13,424 bases of DNA from NCBI GenBank assembly GCA_025453855.1, contig JALOPO010000011.1, positions 1 through 13,424 of the forward strand, given 5' to 3'. This document shows, in pieces, positions 8,069 to 13,424 of the stretch. The position numbers and the translations under genes were made by a program. Source of the stretch: Gemmatimonadaceae bacterium (GTDB lineage: Bacteria; Gemmatimonadota; Gemmatimonadetes; Gemmatimonadales; Gemmatimonadaceae). The notes under the pieces were generated by a model. The model saw nothing but the letters and a program-made list of their open reading frames with translations. It made no database searches and was not told where the DNA came from. Each line of letters starts with the position of its first letter. Position 1 is the first letter of the stretch.

Positions 8069-8118
8069 CGCGCACCGCGTCGACGCGGCGCGCGGTGCTA
8101 CCGGAGCACGGTGCGTCG
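8052..8118. terminator. Repeat-rich convergent junction with competing hairpins (possible bidirectional terminator)
   Basis: The stop codons of two converging genes are 29 bp apart. An 8-bp perfect stem pairs GCACCGCG (8072-8079) with CGCGGTGC (8091-8098). It competes with the 14-nt perfect palindrome CCGCGTCGACGCGG (8075-8088), with CGGTGCG (8053-8059) pairing to CGCACCG (8071-8077), and with the same arm pairing to 8109-8115. The 11-mer ACGGTGCGTCG is present as direct repeats at 8052-8062 and 8108-8118. No T-tract follows on either strand, so this is not a canonical intrinsic terminator; role in ending or insulating convergent transcripts is inferred from position. Confidence 0.35.
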
Positions 8119-9087
8119 TGATCCCGCATCGAGCGCCGCCTCGGCGCGGCTGCCGAGCACCGGTGGCCACTGCCGGTCGATCACGAACGGCGGGCGCCGC
8201 CGGCTCTCGTCGAGCGCGCGCCACAGGTACTCGCCGAGGATCCCGAGCATGAGCATCTGCACGCCGCTGGTGAACGCGAGCACGATGATGACCGGCGCGA
8301 AGCCGCGCACCGGGATCCCGGTCGTCGCCCACACGCCAAGCACGTAGAGTCCGTAGGCGAAGGCCGCCACGGCCATGAGTGCGCCGAACGCCGACAGCGC
8401 CCGGATCGGGGCGTACGAGAAGGCGACGAACGAGTCGACGAAGAGCTTGATCTTCTTCGCCAGCGTCCAGCGTGACCTGCCCAGGCGACGTGCCCGGCGG
8501 ACGTAGGGCAGCATCACCGGCGAGAAGCCCAGCCAGAAAATGAGGCTCATGAGGCTCGTGTTCTTCTCGCCGATGCGCACGATCTCGTCCGCGACGTGCC
8601 GGTCGATCATGAAGAAGTCGAAGCCGCCCGGCGGGTAGCCCGGCAGCGCGAAGCGACGCATGAGGCCGTAGTACGTGTTGGCGAAGAGCTTCTGGCCGAA
8701 CGACTCCTCGCGATCGGCGCGCACCGCCAGCACGACCTTCGTCCCGGCGCGCCAGTGACGGTGCATGTCGATGAAGAGCTCGGGCGGGTCCTGCAGATCG
8801 GCCGCGATCATGCCGATGACGTCACCGCTGGCCACGTGCAACCCGGCGAGGATGGCGGCCATCGAGCCGAAGTTCCGGGAGAGCGCGACCACCTTCACGC
8901 GCTCGGGCTCACGGGCGTGCCACGCCTGCAGCGCGGCCAGCGAGGCATCGCCGGAACCGTCGTCGACGAACACGAGCTCGAGGTCGTCGCCATCGAATTC
9001 AGGTGCCAGCGCGAGGAGCCGCGGCACCGTCTCCGGCAGGTTGAGCTCGTTGTAGTAGACAGGAACGATGATGCTGACGCGCGCCAC
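8098..9087 (-). CDS. Polyprenyl-phosphate glycosyltransferase, GtrB/DPM1-like GT2
   Basis: 329 residues from the chosen start. A GT-A domain occupies about 1-210: VSIIVPVYYNE (4-14), the nucleotide-binding VDDGS (41-45), LSRNFGSMAAILAG (69-82), the metal-site DLQDPPE (97-103), and RRLGRSRWTLAKKIKL (200-215), the basic amphipathic segment of the family. Two transmembrane helices follow (about 229-252 and 263-287), ending in GEYLWRALDESRRRP. This is the layout of GtrB, ArnC-like and DPM-type enzymes, which move a sugar from a nucleotide donor to undecaprenyl phosphate at the inner face of the membrane. The GTG at 9087 is preferred because AGGAG (9095-9099) lies 7 nt upstream and the protein then opens directly at the first beta strand; the GTG at 9105 would place that site inside the gene. 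It is the last gene of the minus operon. Which sugar it loads is unknown; the amino sugar made by its neighbours or glucose are both possible. Confidence 0.9.
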   Translation of the reverse strand: MARVSIIVPVYYNELNLPETVPRLLALAPEFDGDDLELVFVDDGSGDASLAALQAWHAREPERVKVVALSRNFGSMAAILAGLHVASGDVIGMIAADLQDPPELFIDMHRHWRAGTKVVLAVRADREESFGQKLFANTYYGLMRRFALPGYPPGGFDFFMIDRHVADEIVRIGEKNTSLMSLIFWLGFSPVMLPYVRRARRLGRSRWTLAKKIKLFVDSFVAFSYAPIRALSAFGALMAVAAFAYGLYVLGVWATTGIPVRGFAPVIIVLAFTSGVQMLMLGILGEYLWRALDESRRRPPFVIDRQWPPVLGSRAEAALDAGSRRTVLR

Positions 9088-9094
9088 GGCTGCA

Positions 9095-9099
9095 CTCCT
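9095..9099 (-). promoter_or_regulatory. Shine-Dalgarno site that sets the GT2 start
   Basis: AGGAG on the minus strand with a 7-nt spacer before the GTG at 9087. It is one of the few clear ribosome binding sites in this window and supports the shorter start over the GTG at 9105. Confidence 0.6.
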
Positions 9100-9119
9100 C
9101 GCCACGAGTCACCGGTACG

Positions 9120-9149
9120 GGCGGCGGCGTTCGGACGATCGCCGCCGCC
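9120..9149 (-). other. Intra-operon GC hairpin
   Basis: GGCGGCGGCG (9120-9129) and CGCCGCCGCC (9140-9149) form a perfect 10-bp G/C stem with a 10-nt loop, inside which a TC/GA pair can add a short inner stem. It lies between the aminotransferase stop codon and the GT2 ribosome binding site. No U-run follows on the minus strand, so it is more likely a transcript-stability, processing or partial-attenuation element than a full terminator. GCC-rich arms also raise the chance of coincidence in such GC-rich DNA. Confidence 0.5.
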
Positions 9150-9155
9150 TTCGCT

Positions 9156-10292
9156 TCAGAATGCGTCGAATCCCAGGATCGCCTCGATGATGTGGTCCTG
9201 CTGCGGACGCGTCAGGTGCGGGCCGATCGGGAGGCTCAGCACCTCGCCCGCGAGCCGTGTCGCGATCGGGAAGTCGTCGTCCGTGTACCCTGCCGCGCGG
9301 TACGCCGCCTGCGCATGAGGCGGGATCGGATAGTGGATCAGCGTGCCGACGCCCTGCGCGGCGAGGTGCTCCTGCAACCGCGTCCGCACTGGTGCACCGC
9401 CGGGAACGCGGACCACGTAGAGGTGCCAGACCGGGTCCGCCCACGCGGGCACCCATGGCAGCGCGAGCGGCGTGCCGGCGAGCGCGCGCGTGTAGCGATC
9501 CGCCTGCTCGCGACGACGCGCGTTCCACGCATCAAGGTGCGCGAGCTTCACGGCCAGCACCGCCGCCTGCAGCTCGTCGAGGCGGCTGTTCACGCCCTGC
9601 ACCTCGTTCACGTACTTCACGCGCGAGCCGTAGTTCCTGAGCACCCGTACGCGGTCGGCCAGTGCGTCGTCGTTGGTCGTGATCGCGCCGCCGTCGCCGA
9701 ATGCGCCGAGGTTCTTGCCCGGGTAGAAGCTCCACGCCACGATGTCGCCGTGCGCGCCCAGGCGCTGCCCACCGCACGCGGCACCATGGGCCTGCGCCCC
9801 GTCCTCGAGCACGCGCAGCCCGGCGGACCGTGCCAGCGCGAGCAACGCGCCGAGGTCGGCGGGCTGCCCGTACAGGTGCACCGGCAGGAGCGCTCGCGTG
9901 CGCGACGTGACGGCATCGGCCGCGCGCGCCGGGTCGATGTTCCACGTCCGCTCGTCCGGCTCGACCGGGACGGGCCGAGCGCCGACCGCGCTCACCGCGA
10001 GCCACGTGGCGATGTAGGTGTTCGAGGGGACGATCACCTCGTCGCCGGGCCCGATGTCGAGCGCGCGCAGGGCGAGCACCAGTGCATCGAGGCCGTTGGC
10101 GACGCCGAGCCCGTGGCGCGCCGCGCAGTACGCGGCCCACTGCCGTTCGAACGTCTCGAGCTCGCGTCCGAGCAGGTACCAGCCGCTGTCCATGGTGCGC
10201 CGCAGGGCGGCGTCGATCTCGTCCTGCAGCTCGACGTACGTGGCGCGGAGGTCGAGGAAGGGGACCGTGATGGCCGGGGAGGTCGCGCTCAT
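9156..10292 (-). CDS. DegT/DnrJ/EryC1/StrS sugar aminotransferase (FdtB/QdtB-like)
   Basis: 378 residues, the usual length. PLP-dependent transamination of a keto sugar nucleotide, with glutamate as the usual amino donor. Visible motifs: PFLDLRATY (11-19), the GLGVANGLDALVLALRAL segment (61-78) that holds the PLP phosphate, VIVPSNTYIAT (86-96), LPVHLYGQPAD (136-146), VLEDGAQAHGA (161-171) with Asp164 positioned to contact the pyridine nitrogen, and SFYPGKNLGAFGDGGAI (188-204) with Lys193 as the Schiff-base lysine. VNSRLDELQAAVL (234-246) and the HYPIPPH loop (320-326) are also family marks. The overall pattern matches 3-aminotransferases (FdtB, QdtB) that act on dTDP-3-keto-6-deoxyhexoses, and the gene overlaps the ketoisomerase fusion upstream by ATGA. 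GGAG at 10301-10304 is a plausible ribosome binding site. Product (Fuc3N or Qui3N) is set by the isomerase stereochemistry and cannot be read here. Confidence 0.92.
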   Translation of the reverse strand: MSATSPAITVPFLDLRATYVELQDEIDAALRRTMDSGWYLLGRELETFERQWAAYCAARHGLGVANGLDALVLALRALDIGPGDEVIVPSNTYIATWLAVSAVGARPVPVEPDERTWNIDPARAADAVTSRTRALLPVHLYGQPADLGALLALARSAGLRVLEDGAQAHGAACGGQRLGAHGDIVAWSFYPGKNLGAFGDGGAITTNDDALADRVRVLRNYGSRVKYVNEVQGVNSRLDELQAAVLAVKLAHLDAWNARRREQADRYTRALAGTPLALPWVPAWADPVWHLYVVRVPGGAPVRTRLQEHLAAQGVGTLIHYPIPPHAQAAYRAAGYTDDDFPIATRLAGEVLSLPIGPHLTRPQQDHIIEAILGFDAF

Positions 10293-11269
10293 GCGCCACG
10301 CTCCGCGGCCAGCGTCCGGAACTCCTCGTAGTCGCGGATGTAGTCGGCCTCGCGGTAGGTGTCCGAGGCGAGGACCAGCACCGTCGTGTCGGGCGAGTCG
10401 TGCAGGATGGTGGTCCAGGTCATGGGCGCGATGTAGACGCCCACGCCGGGCGAGTCGAGGAGCACCTGCTCGCGATGCGTGCCGTCCTCGAGCACGACGC
10501 GGCAGCCCCCGTGCACGCACACCAGGAACTGCTGGAGCTCGCGGTGCGCATGCTCGCCGCGCAGCGAGCCTGACGGTACGCCAGCGATCAGGAAGTAGCG
10601 GAGCGGCACGAACGGCAGGTGGGCGGTGTGCTCGCCGAAGCTGAGGAGCCCGCGCGCGTCGCGCAGCATCGGCAGCCGCACCAGTCGGCAGCCGCCGACC
10701 ACGAGCGCGGGGAGCGCGGCCGCTTCCGCCGGTGTCGTCGTGCGCTCCACGGCGCGCGCGCGGTGCGCCTCGCCGTTGCCGATCCAGCGCACGATGCGGC
10801 CGGGGTTCCCGACGACGACCGCGCCGGGCGGGACGTCGCGCGTGACGACCGCCCCCGCGCCGATCATCGCCCCCTCGCCGATCACGAGCCCGGGGAGGAT
10901 CGTCGCGTTGGCCCCGATCGACACGCCGCGCCGCACCACGGTCCGCGCATACTCGGCCGGATGCTGGCGGCTGCGGGGGAACGGGTCGTTCGTGAACGTG
11001 GCGTTCGGCCCCACGAAGACGTCATCCTCCAGCGTGACGCCCTCCCACAGCTGGACGCCGCACTTCACGGTCACCCGGTCACCCACCGTGGCGCCCCCCT
11101 CGATGAAGACGCCGTCGCAGATGTTGCAGTCGGCGCCGACGCGGCAACCGGGCAGGAGATGGGCGAACGCCCAGACACGCGTGCGCGGCCCGATCGCATC
11201 GGTCTCCACGATCGCGGCGGGATGGACGAAATAGGGGCGCGCGGGCGCCTCGGAGTCGACCGACGTCAT
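10289..11269 (-). CDS. Bifunctional sugar N-acetyltransferase / 3,4-ketoisomerase (WxcM/FdtD type)
   Basis: 326 residues with two fused domains. Residues 14-165 are a left-handed beta-helix acetyltransferase: YFVHPAAIVE (13-22), ICDGVFIEGGATVGD (50-64), VGPNATFTNDPFPRS (86-100), ILPGLVIGEGAMIGAGAVV (124-142) and VGNPGRIV (153-160). Residues 190-322 are a small cupin-like 3,4-ketoisomerase (FdtA/QdtA): FGEHTAHLPF (211-220), RYFLIAGVPSG (224-234), RGEHAH (237-242) with the paired active-site histidines 240 and 242, and YIAPMTWTTIL (279-289). Known family pathway: the isomerase converts dTDP-4-keto-6-deoxyglucose to a 3-keto sugar, the aminotransferase adds the 3-amino group, and the acetyltransferase N-acetylates it. 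So this protein would catalyse the first and third of three steps, with the middle enzyme encoded directly downstream. Its ATG overlaps the stop of the membrane-protein gene. The RmlA/RmlB enzymes that feed the pathway are not in the window. Confidence 0.9.
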   Translation of the reverse strand: MTSVDSEAPARPYFVHPAAIVETDAIGPRTRVWAFAHLLPGCRVGADCNICDGVFIEGGATVGDRVTVKCGVQLWEGVTLEDDVFVGPNATFTNDPFPRSRQHPAEYARTVVRRGVSIGANATILPGLVIGEGAMIGAGAVVTRDVPPGAVVVGNPGRIVRWIGNGEAHRARAVERTTTPAEAAALPALVVGGCRLVRLPMLRDARGLLSFGEHTAHLPFVPLRYFLIAGVPSGSLRGEHAHRELQQFLVCVHGGCRVVLEDGTHREQVLLDSPGVGVYIAPMTWTTILHDSPDTTVLVLASDTYREADYIRDYEEFRTLAAERGA

Positions 11270-13254
11270 GGCGTGGCAGGCGGGCGAGAGGTCGCGTGGA
11301 GAGAGGAGTCGGGAGACGGCATCGGCGTGCCGCGGTACGCGATCACGCGCGGACCAGCGTGCACCTGCCGGAAGCGGCAGGGCGCCGTGCCGTGCTCGCG
11401 GGCGAAGCGTTCGAGGCCGGCGACGTACGGCTGCACGCCGATGAGGAGGATGTCGTCCCGGCACGGCAGCTCGGCCAGCGGGCGTGCGAGGCCGAGGCGC
11501 CGCGCCGCAATGCGGTTCGGCGGCATCAGGTTCGGCCACGAGATGGGGAGCCAGGTGCGTGCGTGGAGATCGGCATTGCCCCACAACGGTCGCCAGATGT
11601 CCTGGTACGGATAGGAGATGTTGAGCACGACGACCTTCGTCGATCGCAGCGTCTCGACGGTCCGGAGCTCGCCTTGCACCTCGCGCAGCGTGCGGTCGCG
11701 CGCGATGGCATAGTCGAGGTTCATCACGACCAGCACCGCAATGCCGAGCAGGAAGGTCGCCGTGCGCCACCGTGCAGCGGTGATCGCCGCGGGCGCGACG
11801 AGGACCGTGGCGAGCGCACCGAGCACCCAGATGGGGTCGAGCACGCGCTGTGGCACCGACTTGGTGAAGAGGAAGAGCGCCACGATGATCGCCGCCGCCC
11901 ACGCGAGGGCGAGCGCGCCGCGCCCGCGTGCAGTGCCATCGCGGAGCGTGAGCACCAGGACTGCCGTGACGCCGAACACCACCAGCCCACCCGTGAGCAG
12001 CGCCGTCACGACACGCGCGAGCATGCGCGCCGGTGCCTGCTCGCTCACCGGCGGGAGGATGCTCGCTCGGCCGGCCCCCGCGGAGTCGGCGGCGGCCGGG
12101 CCCGCGGTCTCGAGGATCGCCGCGTCGGTCGCGCCCGAGGCGCCCGCCGTGAGCGCCACCGCACCGCTGTCGCTCTCGATGCGTTGCACGCCGGCCAAGG
12201 CACGGAGACGCACGCCAAGGCGGAGCAGGGCACCCGAACCGTCGGGGAAGAGTGCGCGGTTGGCACGCTGGAGGTTGGCGTAGGAATAGACCACGGTGTC
12301 TTCGTACGTGAACATGTCGACGAGTTCCAGGTCGTTCGACGACCAGACGCCGGTGCGCCGTGCACACGTGGCGATCTCGCACAGCTTGCGGTGCAGGTGG
12401 TAGTCCGCGATCGGGTACACAAGCCGATGGCTCTCGCGCGCGACGCGCCACGCCGTCGAGGCATAGGCACGTGCCTCGGTCACGAGATGCACCACGGGCA
12501 CGGCCGCGATCACCGCCGCGAGCGCGAGCAGCCGACGTGCCGGCAGGCGGTGGATGCCCGTGCGCCACAGCGTCGCGATCGCGACGGGCGCGAACAGGAA
12601 CAAGCCCAGGATCGCGGCCTGGTCGCGAATCCAGATGCCCATCAGCCACAGCGCCGCCAGCGGCAGCAGGAGCGGCGATGGCGAGACCACCGGCCGCACG
12701 AGGGCGACGGTGGCGATCACCCCGGTCGTGAAGCCGAGCACCAGCGCCACGCGCGTGAACTGGATGCTCCAGATGGTCACCGCCGTGATCGCGACAGCGA
12801 TCGCGATGACGGCGATCCTGGTGATCCCATGTGGCCCACGCGGCGAGCGCACGCCATCGGACGGCGCGGTCCTCGGCTGCATCGACAGCAGCGCGAGGGC
12901 GCCCCACGCCAGCGCGGCGCTTCCGAGGACCGTGGGAACGAGCAGCAGCCAGCCGTACCACTCCACCCGTGCCGTGACATGGTAGAGCGCGCGCAGCAGC
13001 GCTCCGAGCGGCGTCGCCATGAAGATCAGGTGCGGGTCGCCGCTCGGGTCGCCAATCGCGCCGCTGGCGATTCCCATCATCGTCGCGTCGTCGTTGGTCT
13101 CGAACGTGGACCACACCGATGCGAGCGCGCCCGTGACTGCCGTCAGCAGCAGCGGAACGCGGAAGGGCAACCCCAGGCCCCGCGTGCGGAACGACGGCGT
13201 GGACGGAGCCTCGCTCATGATTCGGCTTCGGGGTTCCGTGGCGCTTGGCGTCAT
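11266..13254 (-). CDS. Polytopic membrane protein, probable GT-C-type glycosyltransferase
   Basis: 662 residues with about ten to twelve hydrophobic helices: one near 31-50, several between 99 and 258, a hydrophilic region 260-410, four more between 412 and 512, and a soluble C-terminal tail. Right after the first helix is FETNDDATMMGIASG (51-65), followed by DPHLIFMATPLGALLRALY (73-91) and a VEWYGWLLL helix start (97-105). An acidic pair after helix 1 is the usual catalytic position of GT-C enzymes using lipid-phosphate sugars, and this NDD-HLIF-WY pattern recalls uncharacterised surface-glycan membrane proteins. Residues about 355-410 are Ala/Gly/Ser-rich and look disordered. Alternative: a polymerase or another membrane protein without transferase activity. 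It is the first gene of the operon and ends in an ATGA overlap with the acetyltransferase/isomerase. The ATG at 13218 (residue 13) is an equally plausible start; neither has a clear ribosome binding site. Confidence 0.7.
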   Translation of the reverse strand: MTPSATEPRSRIMSEAPSTPSFRTRGLGLPFRVPLLLTAVTGALASVWSTFETNDDATMMGIASGAIGDPSGDPHLIFMATPLGALLRALYHVTARVEWYGWLLLVPTVLGSAALAWGALALLSMQPRTAPSDGVRSPRGPHGITRIAVIAIAVAITAVTIWSIQFTRVALVLGFTTGVIATVALVRPVVSPSPLLLPLAALWLMGIWIRDQAAILGLFLFAPVAIATLWRTGIHRLPARRLLALAAVIAAVPVVHLVTEARAYASTAWRVARESHRLVYPIADYHLHRKLCEIATCARRTGVWSSNDLELVDMFTYEDTVVYSYANLQRANRALFPDGSGALLRLGVRLRALAGVQRIESDSGAVALTAGASGATDAAILETAGPAAADSAGAGRASILPPVSEQAPARMLARVVTALLTGGLVVFGVTAVLVLTLRDGTARGRGALALAWAAAIIVALFLFTKSVPQRVLDPIWVLGALATVLVAPAAITAARWRTATFLLGIAVLVVMNLDYAIARDRTLREVQGELRTVETLRSTKVVVLNISYPYQDIWRPLWGNADLHARTWLPISWPNLMPPNRIAARRLGLARPLAELPCRDDILLIGVQPYVAGLERFAREHGTAPCRFRQVHAGPRVIAYRGTPMPSPDSSLHATSRPPATP

Positions 13255-13424
13255 GCGAGCTGTCGGGACGGGCGCACGGGGGCGCCTCCGTCCGCGCGTG
13301 ATGGTCCGTCGTGTGCGTGGCCCGGGCGCAGGGGCGGTGCGCAGGCGTCGGGGCGCGCACGCAGCCCACGCGCGCCGTGGAGTCTAGCGTTGCATGCGTC
13401 GCCCGCCTAGGGCGAGCGCGACGG
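13255..13424 (-). promoter_or_regulatory. Probable upstream/promoter region of the minus-strand operon
   Basis: 170 bp with no convincing gene on either strand, upstream of the first minus-strand gene. The only weak promoter-like element I see is TAGACT on the minus strand (13381-13386) with a poor -35-like TAGGCG (13404-13409) 17 bp upstream; this would leave a leader of roughly 120 nt. The stretch is extremely GC-rich, and the call rests mainly on position. Confidence 0.25.
13399..13415. other. Short inverted repeat at right edge
   Basis: TCGCCC (13399-13404) and GGGCGA (13410-13415) form a 6-bp stem with a 5-nt loop containing CCTA. It overlaps the weak -35-like position upstream of the minus operon. 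It could be an operator, the terminator stem of a gene beyond the window, or chance. Confidence 0.25.

Noticed and set aside
9120..9149. Calling the GC hairpin an intrinsic terminator
   Set aside because: No U-tract follows on the minus strand and the operon evidently continues into the GT2 gene.
9192..10331. 379-codon plus-strand open frame opposite the aminotransferase
   Set aside because: The minus-strand aminotransferase has all PLP-site motifs; the plus frame is compositionally a shadow.
10289..13369. Reading the acetyltransferase/isomerase frame as a 1026-residue fusion upstream to 13369
   Set aside because: The extra N-terminal 700 residues are an out-of-frame shadow of the membrane protein; the true start is the ATG at 11269 in an ATGA overlap.
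11296..13410. 704-codon plus-strand open frame opposite the membrane protein
   Set aside because: Extreme Arg/His/Glu/Gln content and no motif; the minus strand gives clear transmembrane helices in the expected frame.
1..13424. Defence system, prophage, insertion sequence or CRISPR array
   Set aside because: No transposase, integrase, nuclease, phage structural gene, spaced repeat array or tRNA-linked attachment site was visible; the genes form a coherent glycan biosynthesis locus.

Overview
The window is a very GC-rich (about 70%), densely coded piece of a bacterial chromosome devoted to making and modifying a surface or secreted polysaccharide. Several features point to a Gram-negative-type envelope: a polyprenyl-phosphate glycosyltransferase, a polytopic GT-C-like protein and a lyase of the periplasmic type. 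Base composition and the exopolysaccharide-locus style suggest a high-GC soil or freshwater lineage, for example Gemmatimonadota. That placement is a guess, because no taxonomic marker gene is present. I see no tRNA, rRNA, CRISPR array, transposase or phage gene.

Plus-strand operon (1-8068, six genes, spacing 3 bp or overlapping apart from one small ambiguous start): a heparinase II/III-family polysaccharide lyase cut by the left window edge; a glutamine-dependent AsnB-type amidotransferase; a GT4 glycosyltransferase with a PEP-CTERM/exosortase-locus flavour; an AlgD-like nucleotide-sugar 6-dehydrogenase that makes a uronic-acid donor; a second GT4 glycosyltransferase; and a left-handed beta-helix acyltransferase. 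Together they can supply a uronic acid, possibly convert its carboxylate to an amide, add sugars, add acyl groups, and cut the uronate-containing polymer.

Convergent junction (8069-8097): only 29 bp separate the two operons. The gap and flanking gene ends carry a cluster of inverted and direct repeats that can form mutually exclusive hairpins.

Minus-strand operon (8098-13254, read right to left, four genes): a polytopic membrane protein resembling GT-C sugar transferases; a fused N-acetyltransferase/3,4-ketoisomerase of the WxcM/FdtD type; a DegT-family PLP sugar aminotransferase; and a GtrB/DPM1-like glycosyltransferase that charges polyprenyl phosphate. The first three are coupled by ATGA overlaps. 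A 10-bp hairpin lies before the fourth. The combination reads as a module that makes a dTDP-3-acetamido-3,6-dideoxyhexose (Fuc3NAc or Qui3NAc), loads a sugar on a lipid carrier, and transfers it outside the membrane. RmlA/RmlB, a GtrA-like flippase, Wzx/Wzy and an exosortase are not in the window.

The 170 bp at the right edge (13255-13424) hold no convincing gene and probably contain the promoter of the minus operon. The individual families are known; the points of interest are the gene combinations, the uncharacterised membrane transferase and the small RNA-structure candidates.
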